Shown here piece by piece: positions 43,377-52,405 of a stretch of DNA of 64,000 nucleotides (positions are counted from its first letter, which is position 1; the number at the start of each line of letters is the position of its first letter). Both the position numbers and the translations under genes were made by a program. The notes under the pieces are model-generated. The model worked only from the letters and a program-made list of their open reading frames with translations, ran no database searches and was not told where the DNA came from. This DNA is from Nocardioides gansuensis (GTDB lineage Bacteria > Actinomycetota > Actinomycetes > Propionibacteriales > Nocardioidaceae): assembly GCF_003076135.1 (NCBI RefSeq), contig NZ_QDGZ01000007.1, positions 303,654-367,653 on the forward strand, read 5' to 3'.

Positions 43377-44504
43377 GTGCGCATCGACTTCCACGCGTCG
43401 CCCACGCCCACGCTCGGCGTCGAGTGGGAGCTCGCCCTCGTCGACCGGTCCAGCCGCGACCTGGTCAACTGCGCCGCCGACCTCTTCGCCTCGGCGAGCG
43501 GCCGCCTCGACGACCCCGGCAAGCTGCACAAGGAGCTGCTGCGCAACACGGTCGAGATCGTCAGCGGCGTCTGTACGACGGTCGCCGAGGCCATGGACGA
43601 CCTGCGCGCGACCACGGCGACCGTGCTGGGGGCCGCCGACGAGATGGACCTCGACCTCTTCGGCGCGGGCACGCACCCGTTCGCGAAGTGGTCGGACCAG
43701 CATCTCACCGAGGGCCCGCGCTACGAGGAGCTGATCAACCGCACCCAGTGGTGGGGCCGCCAGATGCTGATCTGGGGCGTGCACGTGCACGTCGGCATGC
43801 CCGAGCGCGACCGGGTGATGGCGGTGCTGGCCTCGCTGCTCGACACCTACCCCCACCTTCTCGCCCTCTCCGCGAGCTCGCCGGTCTGGGCGGGCCAGGA
43901 CACCGGCTACGCGTCCAACCGGGCGCTGATGTTCCAGCAGCTGCCCACCGCCGGGCTGCCGTTCACCTTCGACACCTGGGAGCAGTTCGAGGAGTGCATC
44001 GGCGACCAGATGACCACCGGCGTCATCGAGAGCCTGCACGACGTGCGCTGGGACATCCGGCCCTCGCCCCACCTCGGCACACTGGAGCACCGGGTGTGCG
44101 ACGGCGTCTCCGACCTCGGCGAGCTGACCGCCCTCACGGCGCTCGTGCACTGCCTCGTCGTCGACCTCGACACCCGGCTGGCCGCCGGCGAGCACCTGGC
44201 CACCCTGCCGCCCTGGCACGTGCAGGAGAACAAGTGGCGGGCCGCGCGCTACGGGCTCGACGCGATCGTCATCCTCGACACCAAGTCCCGGGAGCGGCTG
44301 GTCACCGACGACCTCGACGACCTGCTCGAACGGCTGGAGCCCGTCGCCCGGCGTCTCGATTGCGAGTCGGAGCTGCGCACGGTCGCCGACATCCCGCGCC
44401 GTGGCGCGTCGTACCAGCGCCAGCGGCAGGTCGCCCACGAGTCGGGCGGCGACCTGGTCGCCGTCGTGGACTCGGTCGTCAGCGAGCTCCGCGAGTCGCT
44501 CTAG
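43377..44504 (+). CDS. YbdK-type carboxylate-amine ligase (glutamate-cysteine ligase 2 family)
   Basis: The 375-residue product matches the GCS2/YbdK family: TLGVEWELALVDRSSRDLVN, KELLRNTVEIVSGVC, QMLIWGVHVHVGMPERD, WDIRPSPHLGTLEHRVCDG and QENKWRAARYGLDA. These ATP-dependent enzymes join glutamate to cysteine or other amines. In actinobacteria that use mycothiol the role is uncertain; ergothioneine EgtA is a related but longer enzyme. The GTG start appears leaderless. Confidence 0.9.
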   Translation: MRIDFHASPTPTLGVEWELALVDRSSRDLVNCAADLFASASGRLDDPGKLHKELLRNTVEIVSGVCTTVAEAMDDLRATTATVLGAADEMDLDLFGAGTHPFAKWSDQHLTEGPRYEELINRTQWWGRQMLIWGVHVHVGMPERDRVMAVLASLLDTYPHLLALSASSPVWAGQDTGYASNRALMFQQLPTAGLPFTFDTWEQFEECIGDQMTTGVIESLHDVRWDIRPSPHLGTLEHRVCDGVSDLGELTALTALVHCLVVDLDTRLAAGEHLATLPPWHVQENKWRAARYGLDAIVILDTKSRERLVTDDLDDLLERLEPVARRLDCESELRTVADIPRRGASYQRQRQVAHESGGDLVAVVDSVVSELRESL

Positions 44505-44618
44505 TCACTCGTGACACCGGCACGGCCCCGTCGTTGGTCGCGTGACGACCCACGCGCCGCGTCCTTCACTTTCGGTCCCGTAGACGCGAGGATCGGCCCA
44601 GACCCCGAGGAGGCCCCT

Positions 44619-46019
44619 GTGGCGACGCCCATCGACCCCACGTCAGCCGCGTTCCTGGTCGCGGAGAGCCGCACCCAGCCGATGCACGTGGGCGGGCTGC
44701 AGCTGTTCCGCAAGCCCGAGGGCGCCGGACGCGACTATGTGCGCCAGGTCTACGAGCAGCTGTCCGCGCCCCAGGAGATCGCGCCCCTCTTCCTCAAACG
44801 CCCGCACCGGTCGATGAAGACGGCGGGGCAGTACGTGTGGATCGAGGACGACCACTTCGACATCGAGCACCACGTCCGCCACAGCGCGCTGCCGAAGCCC
44901 GGCCGCGTCCGTGAGCTGCTCGAGCTGTGCTCGCGACTGCACGGCCAGCGGCTCGCCCACGAGCGGCCGCTGTGGGAGGCGCACGTCATCGAGGGGCTGC
45001 GCGACGGCAGGGTGGCGCTCTACACCAAGACCCACCACGCGCTCGTCGACGGCGTCTCCGCGATGCGGCTGCTGCAGAGCGTCCTGACGACCGACCCCGA
45101 GCGGCGCGACATGCCCGCACCGTGGGCCAGGCGGGAGTCCACCCGGCCGCCGAGGGAGCCGCAGGACGCGGCGTCGGTGCTCGACCTGCCGGCGTCGGCG
45201 TTCCGCACCGCCCTCGGCATCAGCGCCGAAGCCGCGGGAATGCCGGGCGCGCTCGTGCGCACCCTGGCCCGCGGCGTACGCAACGAGACCTCCGCGGTGT
45301 CCTTCTACGCACCGCGCACGATCTTCAACCAGCCGATCACCGGGTCGCGTCGCTTCGCCGCGCAGGACTGGCCGATCGAGCGGATGCGGGAGATCGGCAA
45401 GGCCACCGGCACCACGATGAACGACGTCGTGCTGGCGATGTGCAGCGGCGCGCTGCGCACCTACCTCCTCGAGCTCGACGCGCTGCCGGAGGCCGGCCTG
45501 GTCGCGATGGTGCCGGTGGGCCTGAACGCCAAGCAGGCCAACATCGCCTCCGCCGAGGGCGGCAACGCCGTCGGCTCGGTGATGGTGCAGCTCTCGACCG
45601 ACCTGCCCGACCCGGCCGACCGTCTCGCCGCGATCCACACGTCGATGGTCGACGGCAAGGACGCGCTGTCGTCGATGACGCCGATGCAGATCCTGGCGAT
45701 GAGCGCGATCGGCATGGCGCCCACGATCGTTTATCCGATCCTGGGGATGCACGGCATCATGCGACCGCCGTTCAACGTGGTGATCAGCAACGTCCCGGGT
45801 CCGCGGTCGGTGCAGTACATGAACGGCGCCCGCCTCGAGGGCATGTATCCCCTCTCCATCCCGATCAACGGCATGGCGCTCAACATCACCTGCACGTCCT
45901 ACGACGGGAAGATGTGCTTCGGCCTCACCGGCTGCCGCCGCACCGTGCCGCACCTGCAGCGGCTGCTGGCCTACCTCGACGCCGAGCTCATCGCGCTGGA
46001 GAAGGTCGCCGGGGTGTGA
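44619..46019 (+). CDS. wax ester synthase/diacylglycerol acyltransferase (WS/DGAT)
   Basis: The 466-residue acyltransferase has the active-site motif HHALVDGVSAM and conserved PLWEAHVIEGL, TTMNDVVLAMCSGALRTYLL and NVVISNVPGPR. It makes triacylglycerol or wax esters for storage from acyl-CoA. I start at GTG 44619 because GAGGAGG lies 6 nt upstream and the family begins PIDPTSAAFLVAESRTQPMH. The longer frame adds only unconserved residues. It overlaps the convergent methyltransferase gene by 32 bp. Confidence 0.93.
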   Translation: MATPIDPTSAAFLVAESRTQPMHVGGLQLFRKPEGAGRDYVRQVYEQLSAPQEIAPLFLKRPHRSMKTAGQYVWIEDDHFDIEHHVRHSALPKPGRVRELLELCSRLHGQRLAHERPLWEAHVIEGLRDGRVALYTKTHHALVDGVSAMRLLQSVLTTDPERRDMPAPWARRESTRPPREPQDAASVLDLPASAFRTALGISAEAAGMPGALVRTLARGVRNETSAVSFYAPRTIFNQPITGSRRFAAQDWPIERMREIGKATGTTMNDVVLAMCSGALRTYLLELDALPEAGLVAMVPVGLNAKQANIASAEGGNAVGSVMVQLSTDLPDPADRLAAIHTSMVDGKDALSSMTPMQILAMSAIGMAPTIVYPILGMHGIMRPPFNVVISNVPGPRSVQYMNGARLEGMYPLSIPINGMALNITCTSYDGKMCFGLTGCRRTVPHLQRLLAYLDAELIALEKVAGV

Positions 46020-47235
46020 CACGGGCGGGCAAGCCCGCGGGGATCTCCTTGTAGCCCCCGCCGACCGCCTCGGCGACGGCCCGGAGCCGGGCCCGGGTGA
46101 TGTCGGCGACCGTGGCCAGGCCGGCGACGTGGGCGTGCGACCCGGGGCGGGTCGGCTCGGCCGAGTTGACGGAGAGGCAGCGCCTGGTGCCGCCGTCCTC
46201 GGCGTTGGCGAGCGCCACGGCGTGGCCGGTGGTGCCGGAGCCGGCGAACGGGTCGACTACGACGACGTCGCTGGGCATCGTCGCCAGCACCCGCCGCACC
46301 AGCCCGGTCGGCTTGGGCGACTCGAACACCTTCCCCACCAGCGCCTTCAGCTCGGCGACCGCCGTGTCCGTGGAGCCGACCTCCTCCGACAGCCAGATCG
46401 TGCGCAGCTTCTTGCGCCGGCCACCCGGGGTGTCGCGGTGCAGCCAGTCCCGCTGGAAGACGTCGTCGCGCTCGCCCAGCCGGCCGCGGATCGTGCGGCA
46501 GACCAGGTCGTCTGCGCGCGCCTCGACGAGCGGCGCCGACCAGCGCCACACCGCGGGTGCGCCGTCGCCGAAGACCGGCCAGATCTCCCGGCTCCCCGGG
46601 AAGGGGGCCGCGGCCACGCGCCCGCTCGCCGGATCGCCGTACAGCGGGAAGTGCAGGGTGCGGGCGGTCGCGGGGTTGAACTTCTTGTTGGTGTTGCGCA
46701 GCGGCAGGTGCCGGAACCGGCGGCCGTCGGCGTGCGAGAGCGGGAAGTCGCCCTCGTCGACGTGGTCGGGGCTGCTGGCGTCGAGGACGCAGCGGCCGGC
46801 GTCGCGGGCGTAGCCCAGCAGGTATTCGTGGCTGGTCGCGAAGCCGCGCCCGAGCTGGCGGCCCTTGGGGTTGAGGTTGACGATCACCTGGGCGAGGAAG
46901 TTGGCCTCCCCGAAGACCTCGTCCATCAATAGCCGCAGGTGCGCGACCTCGTGGTCGTCGATGCTGACGAAGATCGCCCCGGTGTCGGCGAGCACCTCAC
47001 GGCAGGCCTCGAGCCGCGGCCGCATCATCGCGACCCAGGCGGCGTGGCTGCCGAAGGTGTCGGCGTAGGCGAAGCCGTTCCCGGTGTTGTACGGCGGGTC
47101 GGTGACGACGAGGTCGACCGAGCCGGGCGGCAGGGTGGCGAGCACGTCGAGGTTGTCGCCCTCGACGAACGTGTTCCACACGCTCGAGCTCCAGCGGGCC
47201 GCCACGCCCGGCACGATAGCTTCCCCATCGGCCAC
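45988..47235 (-). CDS. site-specific DNA adenine methyltransferase (Mod-like), apparently orphan
   Basis: The 415-residue N6-adenine methyltransferase has motif IV VTDPPYNTGNGFAY first and motif I VDPFAGSGTTGHAVAL late, the beta-class order, as in type III Mod subunits. NFLAQVIVNLNPKGRQLGRG and DDVFQRDWLHRDTPGG form a central target-recognition region. No restriction subunit is adjacent, so it may be an orphan, regulatory methyltransferase. I start at GTG 47235 with AAAGGTG 5 nt upstream; longer frames run antisense into the glycosidase gene. Its start is 24 bp from that divergent gene. Confidence 0.85.
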   Translation of the reverse strand: MADGEAIVPGVAARWSSSVWNTFVEGDNLDVLATLPPGSVDLVVTDPPYNTGNGFAYADTFGSHAAWVAMMRPRLEACREVLADTGAIFVSIDDHEVAHLRLLMDEVFGEANFLAQVIVNLNPKGRQLGRGFATSHEYLLGYARDAGRCVLDASSPDHVDEGDFPLSHADGRRFRHLPLRNTNKKFNPATARTLHFPLYGDPASGRVAAAPFPGSREIWPVFGDGAPAVWRWSAPLVEARADDLVCRTIRGRLGERDDVFQRDWLHRDTPGGRRKKLRTIWLSEEVGSTDTAVAELKALVGKVFESPKPTGLVRRVLATMPSDVVVVDPFAGSGTTGHAVALANAEDGGTRRCLSVNSAEPTRPGSHAHVAGLATVADITRARLRAVAEAVGGGYKEIPAGLPARVTPRRPSPAR

Positions 47236-47259
47236 CGCGGCACCTTTACATTGGAGCGC
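47236..47259. promoter_or_regulatory. 24-bp divergent region between methyltransferase and glycosidase genes
   Basis: Plus strand: TACATT (47247-47252) lies 7 nt before the glycosidase GTG, a leaderless -10. Minus strand: AAAGGTG serves as Shine-Dalgarno for the methyltransferase, so that mRNA must start inside the glycosidase coding region. Confidence 0.5.
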
Positions 47260-48714
47260 GTGTCCGCGCCCGCTCGTGCCCCTCTCCGCCTGATCCCAGC
47301 CACCCTGGCCGCCTCGGTAGCCGCTGCCCTGGTTGCCGGCTCGTTGGCGGCCGGCCTGCTGACCGCCCCGTCGGCCGGGTCCGCGCCCAGCGGCGCCGCG
47401 GCCGCGTCGTACGGCCCCGCCCCCGGCGCCGGCGACGGTGACCGTCCCGGCCGCCTCACCCCCGCCGAGCGCCGCGCGCTCCAGGACCTCGGCACCGTCT
47501 TCCGCCACCCCGGCCAGACCTCCGACGGCAAGCCCGGCCGCCTCGCGCCGCGCCGCGCCCAGGGGCGCACCTGCGTCGACTCGCTGCTGTCCGAGCAGAC
47601 CTACCAGATCGCCCCCGGCATCACGATCCGCGAGTGGGACCAGTCGCAGCAGGTCACCGACCCCGCGTGCCGCGGCCCGGTGCGCCTCAACCTGCTGACC
47701 GTCGACCTCAACGCCGCCGACATCGGCTTCGACTACCTCGGCCCGAAGTACGTCGCCAAGCGCAAGCCGCTGAGCCGGATCGCCGCCCCCGAGGGCGTCA
47801 TCGGCGCCGTCAACGGCGACTTCTTCGACATCTCCGACACCGGCGCCCCGCTGGGCATCGGCGTCGACCGCGAGCGCGGGCTGCTGCACGGAGCGAAGGA
47901 CGGCTGGGTCGACGGCTCGGTCGGCAACGCGACCTTCTGGATCGACGACACCGGCCCCCACGTCGGCGCGATGGCCGCCAAGGTGAAGCTGAAGCAGCAC
48001 CCGAAGTGGCCGATCACCAAGCTCAACGCCCCGACCGTCCCGCCCGGCTCGATCGGGCTCTACACGCCCGAGTGGGGCTGGACCAAGGGCTACTCCGTCA
48101 CCGACGGGCAGAAATACGTCCGCGAGGTCGTGATCGTCGACGGCAAGGTGCGCTCCAACCGCCCGCTGCTCTCCAAGGGTCGCAAGATCAAGGGCCAGGT
48201 CCTCGTCGGGCGCGACGGCGCGGCGCGGCAGCTGAAGCGGCTACGCGTCGGCCAGCGCATCTCCTTCAAGACCAAGGTCCAGCCGGGCGCGCAGGTGGCG
48301 ATCAGCGGCGACCGCCCGATCCTGCTGGGCGGCATCCGCACGGTCATCAACGACACGGTGATGCACCCGCGTACGGCGCTCGGCGTGGACGTCGACGGCC
48401 GCAAGCTCTTCCTCCTGGTCGTGGACGGCAGGTCGACCGCCAGCCGCGGCTTCACGATGGTGGAGCTCGCCAACACCCTGCAGCAGCTGGGCGCCGACGA
48501 CGCGCTCAACCTCGACGGCGGCGGCTCCTCGACGCTCTACTCCCGCCTGCTGACCGGCGAGATGGGCCTCGTCAACGAGCCGTCCGACGGCCAGGAGCGC
48601 AACGTGCCCAACGGGTTCGGCGTCTACTACCGGGGCGCGTGGACCCCGCCGGTGCTGATCAGCCAGACGCCGGCGCCCACGACGCCGCCGCCCACGACGC
48701 CGCCGCCCGCCTGA
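47260..48714 (+). CDS. secreted phosphodiester glycosidase (NAGPA-domain) protein
   Basis: The 484-residue product has an N-terminal hydrophobic stretch (TLAASVAAALVAGSLAAGLL) as signal or anchor. A Pro/Ala-rich linker leads to a NAGPA-type phosphodiester glycosidase domain: VIGAVNGDFFDISDTGAPLG, PRTALGVDVDGRKLFLLVVD and ADDALNLDGGGSSTLYSR, all catalytic-region motifs. The family removes sugars linked by phosphodiesters, which is notable because the Stealth enzyme in this window makes such bonds. The C-terminus is a Thr/Pro repeat. The GTG start is leaderless. Confidence 0.9.
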   Translation: MSAPARAPLRLIPATLAASVAAALVAGSLAAGLLTAPSAGSAPSGAAAASYGPAPGAGDGDRPGRLTPAERRALQDLGTVFRHPGQTSDGKPGRLAPRRAQGRTCVDSLLSEQTYQIAPGITIREWDQSQQVTDPACRGPVRLNLLTVDLNAADIGFDYLGPKYVAKRKPLSRIAAPEGVIGAVNGDFFDISDTGAPLGIGVDRERGLLHGAKDGWVDGSVGNATFWIDDTGPHVGAMAAKVKLKQHPKWPITKLNAPTVPPGSIGLYTPEWGWTKGYSVTDGQKYVREVVIVDGKVRSNRPLLSKGRKIKGQVLVGRDGAARQLKRLRVGQRISFKTKVQPGAQVAISGDRPILLGGIRTVINDTVMHPRTALGVDVDGRKLFLLVVDGRSTASRGFTMVELANTLQQLGADDALNLDGGGSSTLYSRLLTGEMGLVNEPSDGQERNVPNGFGVYYRGAWTPPVLISQTPAPTTPPPTTPPPA

Positions 48715-48733
48715 GCCGACCGGCCGAGACGAG

Positions 48734-49315
48734 ATGGCCCGCTTCACCCGGGCGGAGCTGGAAGCGTTCCGCGACGCGGTCGTGCCCGACCTGCTGGGCC
48801 CGGGACTGCGCCTGCTCTTCGTGGGCATCAACCCCGGCCTGTGGACCGCCGCGACGCAGACCCACTTCGCACACCCGGCCAACCGGTTCTACCCCGCCCT
48901 CCTGCGCGCCGGCATCATCGAGCGCCGCATCGACCCGGCCGCCGGCATGACCGACGACGACCGCGCCCACCTGATCGCCCGCGGCATCGGCATCACCAAC
49001 CTCGTCCACCGCGCCACCGCCCGGGCCGACGAGCTCACGCCCGCCGAGCTCCGCGAGGGTGGCCTGGCCCTGACCGCCCTCGTCGAGCGCACTCGACCCC
49101 GCGTGGTCGCGGTCGCCGGCATCACCGCCTACCGCCAGGCCTTCGGCCTGCGCACCGCCACCGCCGGCCGCCAGCCCGCCGGGCTCGCCGGGTCCGAGCT
49201 CTGGGTGGTGCCCAACCCGAGCGGCCTCAACGCGCACCACACGATCGAGACCCTCGCCGCGGCGTACGCCGAGCCGGCCCGCGCCGCCGGCGTGCTCGGC
49301 CCTGTCGGTGGTTGA
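48734..49315 (+). CDS. mug: G/U mismatch-specific DNA glycosylase
   Basis: The 193-residue Mug-family glycosylase removes uracil or other bases from mismatches in base excision repair. Diagnostic parts are LLFVGINPGLWTA (active-site loop), HPANRFYPALLRAG, GITNLVHRATARADEL and VVPNPSGLNAHH (second motif). It lies 19 bp after the glycosidase gene and may share its transcript. The last codons (PVGG and TGA) are supplied by the palindromic repeat. Confidence 0.92.
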   Translation: MARFTRAELEAFRDAVVPDLLGPGLRLLFVGINPGLWTAATQTHFAHPANRFYPALLRAGIIERRIDPAAGMTDDDRAHLIARGIGITNLVHRATARADELTPAELREGGLALTALVERTRPRVVAVAGITAYRQAFGLRTATAGRQPAGLAGSELWVVPNPSGLNAHHTIETLAAAYAEPARAAGVLGPVGG

Positions 49316-49351
49316 GGTGCGAGGAGCGCAGCGACGAGCCTCGAAACCACC
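49307..49351. repeat. palindromic repeat at the mug/49352 convergent junction
   Basis: ggtggttgaggtgcgagg and its near-complement ending aaaccacct form a hairpin. The element supplies the stop codon of mug and ends at the stop codon of the convergent gene, so it may be a two-way terminator. Confidence 0.85.
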
Positions 49352-49693
49352 TCACCCGGCCCGGTCGACCACGCCCTCGAAGACCTCGCCGTCCTCGACG
49401 ATGAGCAGCGACCGCTGCAGCCCGTGGGCTGTCGCCAGCTCGAGGGTCCCGTCGAGCCGGTGCCGCGGCCGCAGGTAGGTCGCCACCAGGAACCGCAGCC
49501 ACTGCGCCGCCACGCCGGGCAGCTGGGCCGACCCCGCGCCGGGCACCAGCGCGAGGCAGCACCCCTCCTCGCACGGCCGCCACGGGCAGGGTGCCGCGGG
49601 GCGGCCCGGCCAGCGGACCTCGGCGACGGCGGCCAGGAGGTACGCCGCGTCGTCGGGCTCGAGCGTCGGGGTGATCCGCAGGTGGTGGTGCAT
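49352..49693 (-). CDS. hypothetical protein
   Basis: The 113-residue product begins MHHHLRITPTLEPDDAAYLL, has a cysteine-rich centre (CPWRPCEEGCCLALVPG) and ends IVEDGEVFEGVVDRAG. The four cysteines could bind metal or form disulfides; I do not recognise the family. The ATG at 49693 is preferred over a longer frame that would add a Pro/Arg-rich stretch. It faces a repeat and mug at its 3' end. Confidence 0.6.
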   Translation of the reverse strand: MHHHLRITPTLEPDDAAYLLAAVAEVRWPGRPAAPCPWRPCEEGCCLALVPGAGSAQLPGVAAQWLRFLVATYLRPRHRLDGTLELATAHGLQRSLLIVEDGEVFEGVVDRAG

Positions 49694-49859
49694 GGACGGA
49701 CCATTCCCGCGCCGCGGCGTACTCCAACCCCCTTCCGCGCGGCCTGTGGACGAGCGGTGCCAGCGCGCCCCCGCCGTCGGTGGGTGAGGGAACGCGGCCG
49801 ATAATGGCGGTGCCAGAGCGTCTGGCGGCCAGGCCAGTACGTCGCGACGAAGGCGAGTC

Positions 49860-50222
49860 ATGACCGATCCTCAAGGGCAACCGAGGCCCCGCCGCCCGCG
49901 GCACCTGATGGACCCCGACGCCCCCCGGCAGCCACGTGACTTCGACCGCGAGATGAAGAGCCTGTCCCGGGTGCAGCGCTGGGTGATGTCGGCGCTGGTG
50001 GTGACGACGCTCTTCCACCTGGCCGCCGGGCTCGTGATCGCCGCGCTGTTCCTGGACGACCCGCGACCCGGCGCCGAGATCGGCCTGTGCGTGATCGCCG
50101 GCGCCTTCGGGGTGATCGCGATCGCGATGGGCTTCGTGATCCACAAGAGGAGCCCGTTCACCCCGTGGCTCGCCCTCGGGCTGCTGCCGACCGTGATCGG
50201 CATCTGGCTCGTCAACCGCTGA
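49860..50222 (+). CDS. small membrane protein of unknown function
   Basis: The 120-residue product has a basic Pro-rich N-terminus (RPRRPRHLMDPDAPRQP), then three hydrophobic helices (VMSALVVTTLFHLAAGLVIA, IGLCVIAGAFGVIAIAMGFV, LALGLLPTVIGIWLV). No family is recognised. A -10-like GATAATG sits about 60 nt upstream. The protease gene follows after 39 bp in the same direction but has its own leaderless -10. Confidence 0.65.
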   Translation: MTDPQGQPRPRRPRHLMDPDAPRQPRDFDREMKSLSRVQRWVMSALVVTTLFHLAAGLVIAALFLDDPRPGAEIGLCVIAGAFGVIAIAMGFVIHKRSPFTPWLALGLLPTVIGIWLVNR

Positions 50223-50249
50223 ACCCCGGCACGCCTTGGCGCCCGCACG

Positions 50250-50255
50250 GATAAT
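50250..50255 (+). promoter_or_regulatory. leaderless -10 element GATAAT of the matrixin-like gene
   Basis: GATAAT is followed by 6 nt and the GTG start; there is no Shine-Dalgarno. Confidence 0.5.
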
Positions 50256-50261
50256 CGCAGG

Positions 50262-51176
50262 GTGACCGAGCCGCCGCCCTCCGAACGCGAGCGGCTCCGC
50301 CGCGCCCGCGAGCTGGAGGAGGCGATGCGTGAGCTCGACCGCCTCGACCGCGAGCACGGGCTCGGTGCCATGCCCGGCACGACCGGACCCGGCCTGACCA
50401 CGCCCGAGGCCCGCCCGCGAGGGGCCGGCTCCAGCCCGGTCCTCGTCGGCCTGGTCGTCGTCGGCGTCGTGCTCGCCGGCCTGCTGGCGCTGCGCCCCGG
50501 CGGCGACCTGATGACGGTCGCCCGGATGCTCGGGATCGCGCCGGAGATCTATGCCAACCCGCCCGAGTTCACGCCCGGCCAGGGCGAGTTCAGGTTCCTG
50601 CGCACCCAGAGCGGCCGGGCGGGCTCGGCCGACGGCGAGCCGGTGGGCTACGACCCGTGCACGCCGATCGAGTACGCCGTGAACCCCGCCGGCGCCCCCG
50701 ACGGCTGGTCGGAGCTGATCGAGACGGGCATCGAGCACACCGAGTGGGCGACCGGCCTCGACTTCCAGTACGTCGGGGAGACCGAGCTGCGGCCCTTCAA
50801 CGACCTGCAGCACGACTTCATCGCAGCGAAGGACCAGCCGGTGGTCATCGGCTTCGGCGACGCGAGCGAGTTCCCCGGCCTCGCCGACGACGTGGCGGGC
50901 ATCGGCGGCAGCGTCGCCTTCACCGGCGGCGGCGCCGGCCCGGGGCGCACCTACTTCACCACCGGCTCGATCGCCCTCGACGTCGACATCTTCACCGACG
51001 ACGCGCACCCCGCCGAGCTGCAGGCCATCGTCGACCACGAGCTCGGACACGTCGTCGGCCTCGACCACGTCGACAGCCCCGCCGAGCTCATGCACGCGAC
51101 CAACCTCGGCCGCACGACGTACGGCGAGGGCGACCTCGAGGGGCTCGCCCGCCTCGGCTCGCTCCCCTGCCGGTGA
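50262..51176 (+). CDS. membrane-anchored metzincin (matrixin-like) zinc protease
   Basis: The 304-residue product has a cytoplasmic charged N-terminus with a coiled coil (RERLRRARELEEAMRELDRL), one membrane helix (LVGLVVVGVVLAGLLAL) and an outer protease domain. The zinc motif HELGHVVGLDH (HExxHxxGxxH) sits near residue 265, with a following methionine in SPAELMHATNLG as the Met-turn, so a matrixin-like M10-type fold is likely. YDPCTPIEYAVNPAGAPDGW resembles other actinobacterial matrixins. Substrate unknown. Confidence 0.83.
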   Translation: MTEPPPSERERLRRARELEEAMRELDRLDREHGLGAMPGTTGPGLTTPEARPRGAGSSPVLVGLVVVGVVLAGLLALRPGGDLMTVARMLGIAPEIYANPPEFTPGQGEFRFLRTQSGRAGSADGEPVGYDPCTPIEYAVNPAGAPDGWSELIETGIEHTEWATGLDFQYVGETELRPFNDLQHDFIAAKDQPVVIGFGDASEFPGLADDVAGIGGSVAFTGGGAGPGRTYFTTGSIALDVDIFTDDAHPAELQAIVDHELGHVVGLDHVDSPAELMHATNLGRTTYGEGDLEGLARLGSLPCR

Positions 51177-51192
51177 CGTAGTCCGGTCTGGC

Positions 51193-51636
51193 TCACTCCG
51201 CCGGCGCGTCGAGCCCCTCGGGCGTCAGCTGCCACACGCCGGGCTGCCCCCGGGTCATCAACCCGTCCGAGACGAGCGCCTGGCGCGCCCGCCGCGCGGC
51301 GTACCTCCACCGCAGCTCCCCCTCGGGCGTCAGCTGGCGGTCGCCCTCGAGGAGTACGCCGTCGAGCCGGGCCTCGAGGGCCGCGAACACGTCGTCCTGG
51401 TCGAGCTCGCCCCCGGCCGCCTGCAGCACCTGCACGATGTGCGGACGCAGCACCTCGGGCGGCTGCCAGCGGCGCGGGGCGCGGCGCACGGGCGTGCTGG
51501 GCTTGGCGGCCGCGGCGCGAGGCGCGCGCGGAGCACGCACCGGAGCAGCCTTGGGTGCGGGCGGTGGCGGCGCGGGCATGCCGTGCACGCAGGTGGACAG
51601 GGGTAGGTCGCACAGGTCGCAGTAGTCGCCGCTCAT
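51193..51636 (-). CDS. zinc-ribbon plus Mrr-N-like winged-helix protein
   Basis: The 147-residue product has an N-terminal CDLCDLPLSTCVHG metal-binding motif, an Ala/Pro linker and a C-terminal winged helix (LRPHIVQVLQAAGGELDQDD, LRWRYAARRARQALVSDGLM, GVWQLTPEGL) of the type found at the N-terminus of Mrr restriction proteins. No nuclease domain is present. It may bind nucleic acid. The ATG 51636 is divergent from the membrane-protein gene by 33 bp. Confidence 0.75.
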   Translation of the reverse strand: MSGDYCDLCDLPLSTCVHGMPAPPPPAPKAAPVRAPRAPRAAAAKPSTPVRRAPRRWQPPEVLRPHIVQVLQAAGGELDQDDVFAALEARLDGVLLEGDRQLTPEGELRWRYAARRARQALVSDGLMTRGQPGVWQLTPEGLDAPAE

Positions 51637-51669
51637 CGGGGCCACCGTATCCCGCGCCATGATGGACCC

Positions 51670-52386
51670 GTGAGCGCGGACGAGTTCACCCCCTACGACA
51701 CGTCGCACCTGGGTGCGGTCGCGGTGATGGCGCTCGGCATCGTGGCGCTCCTCGTCGCCGCCCGACGGCTCGACGACCCCGGTGACCGCCTGGGCAAGGC
51801 CCTCGCGATCGCAATCCTCGCGACGACGCTGCCCCTGCAGGCCCTCTACTTCACCGCCGGCTACTGGAACCCCCAGACCACCCTGCCGGTCCAGCTCTGC
51901 GACCTGGCGTCCCTGGCCGCGGTCTACGCGCTGTGGACCCATCGCTGGTGGGCTACCGCGCTCACCTACTACTGGGGCATCACCCTGACCAGCCAGGCGG
52001 TGATCACGCCCGACCTGGCAACGCCGTTCCCCGACCCGGTGTTCCTGCTCTTCTGGGCGATGCACATCGGCACCATCTGGGCCGCGGTGCACCTCACCTG
52101 GGGGCGCCACGTCCGGCCGAGCTGGCGTGGCTACCGGTTCGCCGTCGTCACCACCGCCGTGTGGGCCGTCGCCGTCTTCTGCTTGAACGTCGCGGCCGGC
52201 ACCAACTACGGCTACCTCAACGCGAAGCCGTCCAAGCCGTCGGTCCTCGACCTCCTCGGCCCGTGGCCCTGGTACGTCGCCGCAGAGGTCGTCATCATCC
52301 TGGCCGTCTGGGCGCTGCTGACCTGGCCGTGGGAGCGTCGGGTCCGGCCGGTCGAGCGAGAGCGCGTCGGCACCGCTGGGCGATGA
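51670..52386 (+). CDS. TIGR02206-family (YwaF-like) membrane protein
   Basis: The 238-residue product has about seven hydrophobic segments and motifs of the YwaF/TIGR02206 family: LQALYFTAGYWNPQTTLPVQLCDLA (a longer conserved region around PLQLCD), WGITLTSQAVITPDL, FWAMHIGTIWAAVHLTWG and NYGYLNAKPS. Function unknown. GTG 51670 is the start. Its 3' gap to the convergent acetyltransferase gene is filled by repeats. Confidence 0.88.
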   Translation: MSADEFTPYDTSHLGAVAVMALGIVALLVAARRLDDPGDRLGKALAIAILATTLPLQALYFTAGYWNPQTTLPVQLCDLASLAAVYALWTHRWWATALTYYWGITLTSQAVITPDLATPFPDPVFLLFWAMHIGTIWAAVHLTWGRHVRPSWRGYRFAVVTTAVWAVAVFCLNVAAGTNYGYLNAKPSKPSVLDLLGPWPWYVAAEVVIILAVWALLTWPWERRVRPVERERVGTAGR

Positions 52387-52405
52387 GGGACGAGGTTCCA
52401 CCCCG

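Noticed and set aside
45988..47235. Complete restriction-modification system
   Set aside because: No endonuclease gene is adjacent on either side; the neighbours are a wax ester synthase and a phosphodiester glycosidase.
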